Source of the DNA: Acidobacteriota bacterium
GTDB taxonomy: Bacteria > Acidobacteriota > Vicinamibacteria > Vicinamibacterales > SCN-69-37
Direction: 5' to 3'
DNA: 64,000 nt
Assembly (NCBI GenBank): GCA_020853395.1
Contig: JADYYY010000001.1
Span: 1 to 64,000 of the forward strand
Of the stretch, positions 48,985-58,801 are shown in pieces. The notes below the pieces were generated by a model that had not been told where the DNA came from, searched no databases, and worked only from the letters and a program-made list of their open reading frames with translations. The stretch's first letter is position 1. The number at the start of each line of letters is the position of its first letter. Made by a program: the position numbers and the translations under genes.

Positions 48985-50964
48985 ATGGTAGGGCAGAACA
49001 TCGGCAAGTACCGCGTGTTGGACCGCATCGGCCGCGGTGGGATGGGCACCGTGTACCGCGCCGTCGACGAGACGCTGCACCGTGACGTCGCCATCAAAGT
49101 CCTGAACGCGGAGCTCAACGATCCGGAGATCGCGAAGCGGTTCCGCGCCGAAGCGATTACGGTCGCGCGCCTCAGCCATCCGGGCATCGCGACGATCTAC
49201 GAATTGTTCCAGCACGAAGGCCAGTGGCTCATGGTCATGGAGTTCGTGCGCGGCGAGACGCTCGAGCGTCTCGTCGAACGCTCGGGGCCGCTCGCCCCTG
49301 AGCGCGCCGCCGAGCTCTGCATGCAGGCGCTCGCGGCGCTTGCGCACGCCCACAGCATGGGCGTCGTCCATCGCGACCTGAAGCCGGCCAACATGATGGT
49401 CACCGAGGCTGGCGCCATCAAGGTGATGGACTTCGGCATCGCGCGCGTCGCCGGAACCGAGCACCTCACGAGCGCGGGGTTCATGATGGGCACGCCGGCC
49501 TACATGGCGCCCGAGCAGGTGATGGGCAAGGAGATCGACGCTCGCGCGGATCTCTATGCGATCGGCGTCGTCTTCTATCGGCTGACCGCTGGCAAGCTGC
49601 CGTTCAAGGGCGATACGCCGTTCGCCATGGCGCAATCGCAGGTGAACGACCTGCCCGCGCCGATCGGCGAGATCCGGAGCGACCTGCCGGCATGGGTCGA
49701 ACAGGTTCTCGCCCGCGCCCTTGCCAAGAACGCGGACGAGCGATTCCAGTCGGCCGTCGAATTCCATGAGGCGTTCGCCAGGTGTCTCGACGGGCTGCCA
49801 ATGCCGCCGCCGTACAGCTCGTCGGCGCCCACCGAGATGCTTCGCACGCCGTCGCGGGCCATGCCCACCGGCAACATCGTCCGGTCGACGGCGTCGTCGT
49901 TGCCGCCGCTGACCGGCCGGACGCCCGATCCGACGCCCCTCGTGGGCGCGGCGCAGGCGCCTGCTGAGCTCGAGCCCACGGTGCTCGCTTCGAAACCCGC
50001 CGCTGCGAGTGCCCCGACATTCGCGGCGCCGGCAATGCAGACGCCCGCCACGGGCATGACGCCGCCAGAAGCCTCGCGCGCCGTCCCGGTCCCGTCGCCG
50101 GTGATGGGCGGCACCTCCCAGGTCAGCACTCCGGAGGCACAGGCCCCACCGATCCTGCCGTCGAAGCCACCTGTCGCGGCCGCGCCTCCGGCGACGGCCC
50201 GAAAGCCGCCGGTGCTCGCGATCGCAGGCGCGGCGATCTTGGTTGTCGGCGTCATCGGCTGGTTCGTGATGCGAAGTCCGTCATCGGACGCGCCGCCGCC
50301 TGCCCCGCCCCTGGCCGCGGAGAACGTGACACCGCCGCCTGCTGTCGCGCCTCCGCCGCCGCCAGCGACGAGCCCCGAGGCGCCGCCGACAGCGCCGCCG
50401 GCGTCCGAGGCATCCAGTTCGACTACGCCGGCTGCCCCCGCCGTGCCGCAGCCGTCAGCGTCGTCCTCATCGCCAACGGCCTCGACCACCGCGCTTCCGA
50501 AGCCGGCGGCGAGGGCATCGCGCGGCGCTCCGCCCGCCGGACGTGCGGCAACGGCCGTCGTTCCGGAAGAGGCGCTCAGCATTCCTGACGTCAAGCTGTT
50601 CGTGGTCACCGACCGGAACAAGACCAACGATCAGGATGTCACTTTGAACTTCGCGGATGGCACGCTCGCGGCCGTGGCGAAGCGCGGCGGGGCGGTGCTC
50701 GCATCGATCCCCTACTCCGCCGTCGTTCGCGCGACCTACGTCAAGGCGCGGGATCCCAAGTGGGACACGACCGTGCCCGGCCCGCCAACGAACATCGACG
50801 TCGGCGGCATGCTGCGGACGGCCAAACACTGGATCGTCCTGCAAGGCGTCGATCGCTACCTGGTCCTCCGTTTCGAGGATTCGAACTGGCGCCGCGCGTT
50901 CGACACCATCCGCACCCGAACGGGGCTGACGATCGACCTGCCGGCCAGCAACGACAAGTCCTGA
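48985..50964 (+). CDS. Transmembrane Ser/Thr protein kinase (PknB-like)
   Basis: A 659-residue eukaryotic-like kinase. The catalytic domain (about 8-270) has GRGGMGTVY, VAIKVL (Lys), HRDLKPANMM, KVMDFGIA and GTPAYMAPEQ. A long Ala/Pro-rich linker (about 275-405) leads to one membrane helix (about 409-430). A second Pro-rich stretch and a C-terminal extracytoplasmic domain of about 140 residues of unknown fold follow (PDVKLFVVTDRNKTNDQDV). There are no PASTA repeats. It probably reports extracellular or envelope cues and phosphorylates Thr on FHA proteins such as the neighbouring cyclase or the small FHA protein at 29352. It has its own promoter. Confidence 0.93.
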   Translation: MVGQNIGKYRVLDRIGRGGMGTVYRAVDETLHRDVAIKVLNAELNDPEIAKRFRAEAITVARLSHPGIATIYELFQHEGQWLMVMEFVRGETLERLVERSGPLAPERAAELCMQALAALAHAHSMGVVHRDLKPANMMVTEAGAIKVMDFGIARVAGTEHLTSAGFMMGTPAYMAPEQVMGKEIDARADLYAIGVVFYRLTAGKLPFKGDTPFAMAQSQVNDLPAPIGEIRSDLPAWVEQVLARALAKNADERFQSAVEFHEAFARCLDGLPMPPPYSSSAPTEMLRTPSRAMPTGNIVRSTASSLPPLTGRTPDPTPLVGAAQAPAELEPTVLASKPAAASAPTFAAPAMQTPATGMTPPEASRAVPVPSPVMGGTSQVSTPEAQAPPILPSKPPVAAAPPATARKPPVLAIAGAAILVVGVIGWFVMRSPSSDAPPPAPPLAAENVTPPPAVAPPPPPATSPEAPPTAPPASEASSSTTPAAPAVPQPSASSSSPTASTTALPKPAARASRGAPPAGRAATAVVPEEALSIPDVKLFVVTDRNKTNDQDVTLNFADGTLAAVAKRGGAVLASIPYSAVVRATYVKARDPKWDTTVPGPPTNIDVGGMLRTAKHWIVLQGVDRYLVLRFEDSNWRRAFDTIRTRTGLTIDLPASNDKS

Positions 50965-51004
50965 CGTCGCCAGGCGACGCCGACCGCTGGTGTATCCTGC
51001 GGCG

Positions 51005-52384
51005 ATGCTGCAGGTCATCGATCACATCCAGGCCAATCGCGATCGCTACGTCTCGGAACTGAAGACTTACCTGGCGATTCCGTCGGTGAGCGCGCTCCCG
51101 CAGCATCAGGCGGACGTGCGGCGCTGCGCGGAGTGGACCGCCGGCGAGATGCGCCGGATCGGTCTCGAGAACGTCCGGCTGATCGAGACCGGCGGCAACC
51201 CGATCGTCTACGGCGACTGGCTCCACGCCGCCGGCGCACCGACGATGCTGTTCTACGGACACTACGACGTTCAGCCGGTCGATCCGCTGAGCGAATGGCA
51301 GAGCCCGCCGTTCGACGCCACGGTGCGCGATGGCGAGATCTACGCCCGCGGCGCGGCCGACGACAAGGGCCAGGTGTTCATGCACCTGAAGGCCCTCGAA
51401 GCGCATCTCGCGATCGCCCGCCGCCTGCCGCTGAACGTCAAGCTCATCATCGAAGGCGAGGAAGAGGTGGGCTCCACCCATCTCGACGACGTCATCCGCG
51501 GAGAGAGAGCCGCGCTGGCGGCCGACGCGGTCGTCATCTCGGATTCGGCGATGTTCGATCGTGGCGTGCCGTCGATCTGCTACGCCCTGCGTGGGCTCGT
51601 GTACTTCCAGCTCGACGTGCGTGGTACCGCGACGGATCTACACTCCGGCGTGTTCGGCGGCGCCGTTGCGAACCCGGCGATGGTCCTCGCCCAGGTCCTC
51701 GCGCAGATGCGCGATCGCAGCGGCCGCGTGAAGATTCCCGGCTTCTACGACGACGTGCGCCCGCTGCAGGACGAGGAACGGGCCGCATGGCGTGCGCTGC
51801 CCTTCAACGAGCGGAAGTACCGGAAGGATCTTGGCGCCCCGAAGCTCTTCGGTGAATCGGGCTACAGCGTCCTCGAGCGCGTCTGGGCGCGGCCCACGTT
51901 CGAAGTCAACGGCTTGCTGAGCGGGTTCACGGGCGACGGCGCGAAGACCGTCATCCCGGCCGTGGCGATGGCGAAGGTCAGCATGCGTCTCGTGCCCGAT
52001 CAGGATCCGGACGTCATCGCGTCGCGCTTCGAGGCGTACGTCAGGAAGCTCACGCCGAAGACCGTGGAGCTGACCGTCACCCGCATGCACGGCGGCCGGC
52101 CGTGGATCGCGTCGTACGACAATGCCTTCGTGCGCGCGGCCGCGCGTGCCATCGAGCAGGGCTTTGGCACCGCGCCGGTGTTCTGCCGCGAAGGCGGATC
52201 GATTCCGGTCGTGTCGACCTTCCAGCAGGAATTGGGTGCGCCGGTCGTGCTGTTCGGTGTCGGCCTGCCCGATGAGAATGCGCACGCGCCCAACGAGCAT
52301 CTGGACCTTTCAAATTTCCACAACGGCATCATCGCCGCGGCTGTCCTGTACGACGAGATCGCGCGATTGCACACCGTCGCCTGA
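51005..52384 (+). CDS. M20 family metallo-dipeptidase
   Basis: A 459-residue zinc peptidase of the CNDP/carnosinase-like M20 branch. It has LFYGHYDVQPVDP (metal His and Asp), YARGAADDKGQVFMHLKAL, the catalytic EGEEEVGS, and LHSGVFGGAVANPA. C-terminal motifs are REGGSIPVV and PDENAHAPNEHL, where the last His binds metal. There is no signal peptide, so it is cytoplasmic. ATG 51005 was chosen; a GTG at 50990 is in frame. It lies 40 nt after the kinase gene with no functional link evident. Confidence 0.93.
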   Translation: MLQVIDHIQANRDRYVSELKTYLAIPSVSALPQHQADVRRCAEWTAGEMRRIGLENVRLIETGGNPIVYGDWLHAAGAPTMLFYGHYDVQPVDPLSEWQSPPFDATVRDGEIYARGAADDKGQVFMHLKALEAHLAIARRLPLNVKLIIEGEEEVGSTHLDDVIRGERAALAADAVVISDSAMFDRGVPSICYALRGLVYFQLDVRGTATDLHSGVFGGAVANPAMVLAQVLAQMRDRSGRVKIPGFYDDVRPLQDEERAAWRALPFNERKYRKDLGAPKLFGESGYSVLERVWARPTFEVNGLLSGFTGDGAKTVIPAVAMAKVSMRLVPDQDPDVIASRFEAYVRKLTPKTVELTVTRMHGGRPWIASYDNAFVRAAARAIEQGFGTAPVFCREGGSIPVVSTFQQELGAPVVLFGVGLPDENAHAPNEHLDLSNFHNGIIAAAVLYDEIARLHTVA

Positions 52385-52514
52385 TCACGATTACAAAGAC
52401 GCACATCGTCCGACATTTCTGAAAGCGGCGCGCGCGCCGACGTCGCGACGCGGCGCTCGGTGTTCCACCGGGGGCGTCGGGCGGCGAGTTTCGTCCGGGG
52501 GCGCGGCCGGTGGT

Positions 52515-53987
52515 ATGAGACATGCACCCTCGGCCCGCGAGATGTGGCGCGATTACGTCGAGGCGCTTCGCGGGCGGTTCACCCGAGAGCAGACCCTGCT
52601 GGTCTCCACCGCCATCGCATACATCGTCACGGGCGAGGTCGGCTTGAGGCTGGCGTACGGCTATCCGACGGCGAGCCTGGTCTGGCCGCCGTCGGGCATC
52701 GCGCTCGGCGCGATGCTGCTCGCCGGCTACCGCATCTGGCCGGTCGTGTTCGCCTCCGCGACGGCGTTGTACGCGTACGAGATCGGCGTGGCCGCCGCGG
52801 TGACGGGCCGGGCGGCGGGAGACACGCTGCAGGCGCTGCTCGCGGCGTACCTGGTCAATCGCTACGCGGGCGGGCGGCACGCCCTGCAGACGCCTCGCAA
52901 CAGCCTGCGGTTCGCCGGCGTCGTGATGCTCGCGAACACCACGATCGGCGCCATGATCAACACGCTCGTGCTGGTCATGACGGGCCTCGTTCCGTGGGCG
53001 GAGTACGGCGTGCTCTGGAGCACGCTCGCGCTGGGCAGCCTCGTGGGCATGCTGCTCGTCACCCCGCAAGTCCTGCTCTGGGGGAAGCTCTCGCTCGCGC
53101 GCGTGCAGGTCGCGCAACTGGCGGAAGCGGCGGCAGCGACGTTCGCGATCGGGGCCGTGGCGGCGCTCGTGTTCTTTCCGGTGCCGCTCGAGCTCCGCGG
53201 ATTCCCGATCGAGTTGCTGTGCCTGCCGTTGCTGCTGTGGGTCGCGTTCCGCCTCGGGCGACGCGCCGCCGCCGCGGCGCTGGTCGTCATCGCCGTGTTC
53301 GCGATCTACGGCACGCTGAACGGCAACGGCCCGTTCGTCCGATCCACGCCGTTCGTCTCGCTGGCGGTGGTGCAACTGTTCGTCGGCGTCAACGCCGTCA
53401 TCGCGCTGTCGCTCGCCGCGCTGGCCTCCGAGTACGAGGTCGCCGAGCGTCAGCTCCGTGAGCTCGTCGTGACCGATCCGCTGACCGGCTTGCCGAACTA
53501 CCGCCGGCTCGTGGAAGTCATGACCGACGAGATCGCCAAGGCGGATGAACAGAAGCGCGAGCTCGCGGTGGTGTTCTTCGACATGGACGGGCTCAAGGAG
53601 ATCAACGACGGGTTCGGCCATCTCGTCGGGAGCCGAGCGGTCTGCCGCGTGGCCGAGACGCTGAAGGCCGGATGTCGCATCAGCGATACCGCCGCCAGGT
53701 ACGGCGGAGACGAGTTCGTCGCCGTGCTGCCGGACACCGACGAGCGAGGCGCCTGGGCGGTCGTTCAGCGCATCATGGATCGGCTGCGCGAGGATCGGGA
53801 TCAGCCCGCGATCTCGGTGAGCGCCGGGGTGGCCGTGTACCCGCGCGACGGCCGGACGCCGACGACGCTGCTCAGCGCCGCGGATCGCAAGCTGTACGCA
53901 GCGAAGGCCGATAGGCCAGCCAGCCGTGTGAAGGTCGTCGGCATCCGCGACAGGACGCCTGCTGCTTCGATGCCGTTCAGCCGCTAA
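52515..53987 (+). CDS. MASE1-GGDEF diguanylate cyclase
   Basis: A 490-residue membrane protein. The N-terminal 310 residues are a MASE1-type sensor of about eight helices (YPTASLVWPPSGIALGAMLL, LVVTPQVLLWG-like segments). The C-terminal GGDEF domain (about 325-475) has DPLTGLPNYRRL, FFDMDGLKEINDGFGH, RYGGDEFVAVLPDT and, five residues before GGDEF, an intact RxxD inhibitory site (RISD). It should make cyclic di-GMP in response to an unknown cue and be product-inhibited. The start is the first ATG before the membrane segments; 52542 is an alternative. Confidence 0.9.
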   Translation: MRHAPSAREMWRDYVEALRGRFTREQTLLVSTAIAYIVTGEVGLRLAYGYPTASLVWPPSGIALGAMLLAGYRIWPVVFASATALYAYEIGVAAAVTGRAAGDTLQALLAAYLVNRYAGGRHALQTPRNSLRFAGVVMLANTTIGAMINTLVLVMTGLVPWAEYGVLWSTLALGSLVGMLLVTPQVLLWGKLSLARVQVAQLAEAAAATFAIGAVAALVFFPVPLELRGFPIELLCLPLLLWVAFRLGRRAAAAALVVIAVFAIYGTLNGNGPFVRSTPFVSLAVVQLFVGVNAVIALSLAALASEYEVAERQLRELVVTDPLTGLPNYRRLVEVMTDEIAKADEQKRELAVVFFDMDGLKEINDGFGHLVGSRAVCRVAETLKAGCRISDTAARYGGDEFVAVLPDTDERGAWAVVQRIMDRLREDRDQPAISVSAGVAVYPRDGRTPTTLLSAADRKLYAAKADRPASRVKVVGIRDRTPAASMPFSR

Positions 53988-53996
53988 CATAGCGGC

Positions 53997-55505
53997 ATGT
54001 CGACTCCGCTCCCCCTGGCCCGTACGCACGACGGCCGTGACCTCGCGCTGCTCGCGGGGCTCGCGAACCGGCACGGTCTCATCACCGGCGCGACCGGCAC
54101 CGGCAAGACGGTGACGCTCCAGGTGCTCGCCGAGCGCTTTTCGTCGATCGGCGTGCCGACGTTCATGGCCGACGTCAAAGGCGATCTCGCCGGCCTCGCC
54201 GCCGCCGGCACGTTGTCTCCCAAGCTGGAACAGCGGCTCGCGAGCCTGAAGATCGACGCGCCACAGTGGGCGGCGAGTCCGGTGACCTTCTGGGACGTGT
54301 TCGCCGAAGCGGGCCACCCGGCGCGCACCACGATCTCCGACATGGGGCCGCTCGTGCTCGGCCGGCTCTTGAACCTGAACGAGACGCAGCACGGCGTGCT
54401 GGCGCTCGTGTTCAGGATTGCCGACGACAACGGCCTGCTGCTGCTCGACGTGAAGGATCTTCGCGCGATGCTCCAGTTCGTGGGCGACAATGCGAAGCGG
54501 TTCACCACGGAGTACGGCAACGTCTCGGCGGCGTCGATCGGCGCCATCCAGCGGTCGCTGCTCGCCCTCGAACAGCAGGGCGCCGACCGGCTGTTCGGCG
54601 AGCCCATGCTCGACATCGACGACCTGCTGCAGACGGTCGACGGCCGGGGCATCGTCAACATCCTGGCCGCCGAGCGGTTGATGACGGCGCCGAAGGTGTA
54701 CGCGAGCTTCCTGTTGTGGCTGCTCTCGGAGCTGTTCGAGCGCCTTCCCGAAGTTGGCGATCCCGACAAGCCGCGCGTCGTGTTCTTCTTCGACGAGGCG
54801 CACCTGCTCTTCGACGACGCCCCGGCCGCGTTCGTGGAGAAGATCGAGCAGGTCGTCCGGCTGATCCGGTCCAAAGGGGTTGGCGTGTACTTCGTGACGC
54901 AGAATCCGCTGGACGTGCCCGACGCGGTCCTGGCGCAGCTCGGCAACCGCGTGCAGCACGCGCTGCGCGCCTTCACGCCGCGCGATCAGAAAGCGGTACG
55001 GACCGCGGCCAGCACGCTGCGTCCGAACCCGTCGCTCGACGCCGAGCGCGTCATCACCGAGCTCGCCGTCGGCGAAGCGCTGGTGTCCCTCCTGGACGAG
55101 AAGGGCACGCCGTCGGTGGTCGAACGCGCCTGGATTCTGCCGCCGGGTTCGCGGATCGGACCACTCAGTGCGGACGAGCGCAAAGCCGTGCTCCGGAGCT
55201 CGGTCGTGCGCGGTCACTACGAGCAGACCGTCGATCGCGAGTCGGCGTTCGAGAAGCTGAAGACCGCAGCGGCGACCGCTCCGGCGGACGTGCCGTCCGG
55301 CGCACCGCCGCCGGCAACCGCTGGCGCGGGATCCCAGGGGGGCAGCCTCACGGATCTCATCTTCGGGAAGACGGGACCGCGCGGCGGACGCCACGAAGGG
55401 ATCCTCGAATCGGCGGCCAGGAGCGCGGCGCGCAGCATGGGCTCCGGCCTCGGCCGCCAATTGCTGCGCGGCGTGCTCGGCTCGCTGCTCGGCAGCCGCC
55501 GTTGA
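53997..55505 (+). CDS. HerA-like ATPase (DUF853/YjgR family)
   Basis: A 502-residue P-loop ATPase. It has Walker [12 protein letters not shown] (about 30-40), [15 protein letters not shown] (a family signature), Walker [14 protein letters not shown] (about 260-272), the sensor stretch [12 protein letters not shown], and an Arg-rich end. DUF853 proteins are HerA/FtsK-related with no agreed function; a nucleic-acid or protein-translocating role is possible. It starts 9 nt after the GGDEF gene and is followed after 9 nt by the glycosyltransferase. Confidence 0.88.
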   Translation: MSTPLPLARTHDGRDLALLAGLANRHGLITGATGTGKTVTLQVLAERFSSIGVPTFMADVKGDLAGLAAAGTLSPKLEQRLASLKIDAPQWAASPVTFWDVFAEAGHPARTTISDMGPLVLGRLLNLNETQHGVLALVFRIADDNGLLLLDVKDLRAMLQFVGDNAKRFTTEYGNVSAASIGAIQRSLLALEQQGADRLFGEPMLDIDDLLQTVDGRGIVNILAAERLMTAPKVYASFLLWLLSELFERLPEVGDPDKPRVVFFFDEAHLLFDDAPAAFVEKIEQVVRLIRSKGVGVYFVTQNPLDVPDAVLAQLGNRVQHALRAFTPRDQKAVRTAASTLRPNPSLDAERVITELAVGEALVSLLDEKGTPSVVERAWILPPGSRIGPLSADERKAVLRSSVVRGHYEQTVDRESAFEKLKTAAATAPADVPSGAPPPATAGAGSQGGSLTDLIFGKTGPRGGRHEGILESAARSAARSMGSGLGRQLLRGVLGSLLGSRR

Positions 55506-55514
55506 TCCAGCCGC

Positions 55515-56792
55515 ATGGCACGCGTCGTCCTCGCGTGCTGGGGGTCCTATGGTGATCTGTTTCCGTACCTGGCCATAGCCAGGAGGCTGCGAGCGCTCGG
55601 CCACGAGCCGGTGCTCGCCGCTCCGGAGTACTACCGCAGCAAGGCGGAGTGCGAGGGCGTCGAGCTCACCGCGCTACGCCCGGATGTCGACCCGACGGAT
55701 ACGGCGACGATCCGCCGCCTGATGGATCCCGCCCGTGGGACCGAGGCGGTCATCCGGGAGCTGATCGTTCCCGTTGTCCGTGGCGCGTTCGACGATCTCG
55801 CCTCCGTCGTCGCCGGCGCCGATTTGGTCGTGTCTCACCCGGTGACGTTCGCGGCGCCGCTGGCCGCGGAAGCGGCCGGCGTGCCATGGATATCCAGCGC
55901 GCTCGCGCCGGCGTCCTTCTTCTCGTCGTACGACTTTCCCGTGCTGCCTCCCCATCCGCGTGTTCTTCGCGTCGTGCGGCGATCGCGCTGGCTCGCGCGC
56001 CTGTTCCTCGGGCTCGCGCATCGCATCACGGGGCCGTGGACGGCGCCGGTTCGCCGCTTCCGGCGCGAGTTGGGCTTGCCGCCGGCAGGCGATCCGCTCT
56101 ACGAAGGCCAGTTCTCGCGGCGGGGCACGCTCGCGCTCTTCTCGCCGGTGTTCGGTCCTCCGCAGCCTGACTGGCCCGCCGCGACGGTCGCGACCGGGTT
56201 CGTGTTCCACCGCAGCGACGCCGACGTGCTCCCGCCCGATCTGGCGGCCTTTCTCGACGACGGCCCGCCGCCGATCGTCTTCACGCTCGGAAGTTCCGCC
56301 GTCGGAGCGGCAGGCCGCTTCTACGAGGAGAGCGTCGCGGCCGTTCGGATGCTGCACGAACGTGCCGTATTGCTCGTCGGGTCCGACCCGAGGAATCGCT
56401 CGGCCTTGCCGTCGGTGCCTGACCTGCACGTCGCCGAGTACGTGCCGCACTGGCTGCTGTTTCCCCGCGCGGCAGCGATCGTTCATCACGGCGGTATCGG
56501 CACGACAGCGCAGGCGCTAGCGGCGGGCCGGCCGATGCTGGTCGTCCCCCATGCGCACGATCAGCCGGACAATGCCCATCGCGCCGAACGGCTCGGCGTC
56601 GCGCGCGTCGTCGACGCTGCGCGGTACGCGCGCGAACGCGTCGTTTCCAATCTTCGCGCGCTCCGTGGCGCGGAGTACGTGGTGCGTGCGCAGCATCTCG
56701 GCTGCCGCCTGGCCGCAGAGGACGGGCTCACGTCGGCGTGCCAGACGATCGAACGGACGCTCGCCGAGATGCCGACGAGTGCGCGCGCTTGA
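55515..56792 (+). CDS. GT1-type (GT-B) glycosyltransferase
   Basis: A 425-residue UDP-glycosyltransferase-like enzyme. It starts with WGSYGDLFPYLAIARRL, an acceptor-binding N-domain, and has the C-terminal nucleotide-sugar motif of macrolide- and sterol-type transferases: VAEYVPHWLLFPRAAAIVHH, GGIGTTAQALAAGRPMLVVP and HDQPDNAHRAERLGVAR. The acceptor may be a lipid or small molecule. It is followed by the methionine-salvage genes after 34 nt, with no functional link that I can see. Confidence 0.9.
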   Translation: MARVVLACWGSYGDLFPYLAIARRLRALGHEPVLAAPEYYRSKAECEGVELTALRPDVDPTDTATIRRLMDPARGTEAVIRELIVPVVRGAFDDLASVVAGADLVVSHPVTFAAPLAAEAAGVPWISSALAPASFFSSYDFPVLPPHPRVLRVVRRSRWLARLFLGLAHRITGPWTAPVRRFRRELGLPPAGDPLYEGQFSRRGTLALFSPVFGPPQPDWPAATVATGFVFHRSDADVLPPDLAAFLDDGPPPIVFTLGSSAVGAAGRFYEESVAAVRMLHERAVLLVGSDPRNRSALPSVPDLHVAEYVPHWLLFPRAAAIVHHGGIGTTAQALAAGRPMLVVPHAHDQPDNAHRAERLGVARVVDAARYARERVVSNLRALRGAEYVVRAQHLGCRLAAEDGLTSACQTIERTLAEMPTSARA

Positions 56793-56826
56793 CCTGCGGC
56801 GCCGCGGCCGGGCACCATCGCAGGCC

Positions 56827-57474
56827 ATGGTCCCGCGCGTCTTCGAGCCGCCGAGCTTCGACGAAGCGACGAGGCGGCTCGCGGAAATCGGCCGTCGGCT
56901 GGATGGCCGGAATTGGGTGCTCGGTACCAGCGGCAACTTCAGCGCCGTGCTCTCTCGCCGTCCGTTGGCGTTGGCGATCACCGCCAGCGGCACCCACAAG
57001 GGCCGCTTGACGCGACGGCAGTTCCTCACGGTGGATGCGGACGGCCGAGTCGTCGGGCGAAGCGGTGCGGGCCGGCCCTCTGCCGAGACGCTTCTTCACC
57101 TCGAGCTCGCGCGGCGCGGTGCCGGCGCTGTCTTGCACACGCATTCGGTTTGGGGCACGATCGTCTCCGATCTCCATGCGGATGCGCGTGGCCTCGCGAT
57201 TCAAGGCTACGAGATGTTGAAGGGGCTCTCCGGCGTCGTTTCTCACGACCACCGCGAGTGGCTGCCGATCGTCGAGAACGACCAGGACATGGAGCGCCTT
57301 GCCGGCGTCGTCCACGAGGCGCTCGAGGCGCATCCCGCCGCGCACGGCGTGCTCCTGCGCCAACACGGTCTCTACACGTGGGGCACGACGCTCGACGACG
57401 CGGCGCGGCATGTGGAGGTTCTCGAGTTCCTGCTCGAGACCGTCGGACGGAGGAGCGCGCCATGGCACGAGTGA
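56827..57474 (+). CDS. mtnB: Methylthioribulose-1-phosphate dehydratase
   Basis: Second step of the methionine-salvage pathway after MtnA. It is a class II aldolase-fold protein of 215 residues with [35 protein letters not shown], the zinc ligands in [15 protein letters not shown], the conserved [10 protein letters not shown], and [19 protein letters not shown]. The ATG at 56827 is the first in frame after the glycosyltransferase stop. The last 13 nt overlap mtnD. Confidence 0.93.
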   Translation: MVPRVFEPPSFDEATRRLAEIGRRLDGRNWVLGTSGNFSAVLSRRPLALAITASGTHKGRLTRRQFLTVDADGRVVGRSGAGRPSAETLLHLELARRGAGAVLHTHSVWGTIVSDLHADARGLAIQGYEMLKGLSGVVSHDHREWLPIVENDQDMERLAGVVHEALEAHPAAHGVLLRQHGLYTWGTTLDDAARHVEVLEFLLETVGRRSAPWHE

Positions 57475-58028
57475 CCATCCCCGAGTTGGAGCGCACGATC
57501 GAGGATCCCGACGAGATCCGCGAGTTTCTCGCCGCCAACGGCGTGGATTACTGGCGGGCTGCACCGGACGTTCCGGTGCCGTCAGACGCTCCGGCCGAGG
57601 CCCTGCTCGAAGCCTACAAGGCCCGGATCGACGAGCTCAGCGCGCAGGGTGGTTACGTCACCGCCGACGTGATCGACGTCTTTCCGAACACGCCCGGGCT
57701 CGACGCGATGCTCAACAAGTTCAGCGCCGAGCACTGGCACGACGAGGACGAGGTCAGGTTCATCATCGAGGGCCGCGGGGTCTTCCACGTCCATCCTCCT
57801 GGCCAGCCGGTGTTCGCGATCGAAGTCGGGCCGGGCGATCTAATCCGCGTGCCACAGGGGACGCATCACTGGTTCGATCTCTGCGCCGACCGCCGGATCC
57901 GCGCCATCCGGCTGTTCAAGGACAAGGCCGGGTGGGCGCCGCGCTACACGGAGACCGGCATCGACCAGCAGTTCCAGCCTCTCTGCTTCGGGCCAGCGTA
58001 CCTGCCGCCGTCGCTCGCGCGCTCGTGA
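57462..58028 (+). CDS. mtnD: Acireductone dioxygenase
   Basis: Converts the acireductone intermediate of methionine salvage to the 2-oxo acid precursor of methionine. It is a 188-residue cupin with the metal ligands in [13 protein letters not shown] (two His, one Glu) and GTHHWFDL (last His), and [14 protein letters not shown] near the centre. Fe or Ni identity cannot be predicted. It overlaps mtnB by 13 nt and is followed after 7 nt by mtnC. Confidence 0.95.
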   Translation: MARVTIPELERTIEDPDEIREFLAANGVDYWRAAPDVPVPSDAPAEALLEAYKARIDELSAQGGYVTADVIDVFPNTPGLDAMLNKFSAEHWHDEDEVRFIIEGRGVFHVHPPGQPVFAIEVGPGDLIRVPQGTHHWFDLCADRRIRAIRLFKDKAGWAPRYTETGIDQQFQPLCFGPAYLPPSLARS

Positions 58029-58035
58029 ACCGCTC

Positions 58036-58785
58036 GTGAGCGTTGGACTCGCCGAACGCGGCGTGGCCGCGGTGCTGCTCGACATCGAGGGCACGACGAC
58101 GCCGCTCGCGTTCGTCCGCGACGTGCTGTTTCCGTTCGCGCGGGCGCATCTGACTGGCTGGATCGCTCGCCACCACGACGATCCCGAATTCCGCGACGTC
58201 GTCTCGCGGCTGGCAGCGGAGCACGCCGCCGACCGGCGTGACGACGCGTCCGTACCCGATTGGCGCGATCCGACGCCGGCCGCGCTCCACGAGTCGGTCG
58301 ACGCCTATGCCCGCTGGCTCATGGATCGCGATCGCAAGTCGCCGGGCCTGAAGCTGCTGCAGGGCCTGATCTGGGAAGAGGGGTTCAAGGCTGGCGAGCT
58401 GCGTGGGGAAGTCTTCGCCGACGTCCCGCGGGCCCTGCGGCGCTGGCGTGCTGCCGGCCTGATCGTCGCGATCTACTCGTCGGGCAGCGAGCTCGCGCAG
58501 CGTCGCTTGTTCGGATCCGCCGGAGACGGCGACCTCTCGCACTGCATCGCCGCGTACTTCGACACCGCCGTGGGATCCAAGCGCGACAGCTCCAGCTTCA
58601 CGCGCATCGCCAGGCTGCTCGGAACGACGCCCGGCGCGATGCTGTTCGTCTCGGACATTCCGGCCGAGCTCGCCGCGGCGCGTGCCGCCGGCTGCCAGGT
58701 CGTCCTGAGCGTCCGGCCCGGCAATCCTGACGACGGCGATCGCGCCGGCTACGAGCAGATCACCACGTTCGACGGCATCGCCTGA
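58036..58785 (+). CDS. mtnC: Enolase-phosphatase (MtnC)
   Basis: HAD-family bifunctional enolase and phosphatase acting between MtnB and MtnD. It is 249 residues with the nucleophile Asp in LLDIEGTTTPLAFVRD, VAIYSSGSELAQRR, and the metal site LFVSDIPAELAAARAAG. The start is GTG. It completes a compact mtnB-mtnD-mtnC block. mtnA and an MTA phosphorylase are not in the window. Confidence 0.93.
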   Translation: MSVGLAERGVAAVLLDIEGTTTPLAFVRDVLFPFARAHLTGWIARHHDDPEFRDVVSRLAAEHAADRRDDASVPDWRDPTPAALHESVDAYARWLMDRDRKSPGLKLLQGLIWEEGFKAGELRGEVFADVPRALRRWRAAGLIVAIYSSGSELAQRRLFGSAGDGDLSHCIAAYFDTAVGSKRDSSSFTRIARLLGTTPGAMLFVSDIPAELAAARAAGCQVVLSVRPGNPDDGDRAGYEQITTFDGIA

Positions 58786-58801
58786 GCCGATAATCGTCGT
58801 G

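Noticed and set aside
52329-55604. A 1091-codon minus-strand open frame
   Set aside because: It is antisense to the GGDEF and HerA-like genes, both with full catalytic motifs. Its composition (Arg/His/Gln/Glu) is that of a frame shadow.
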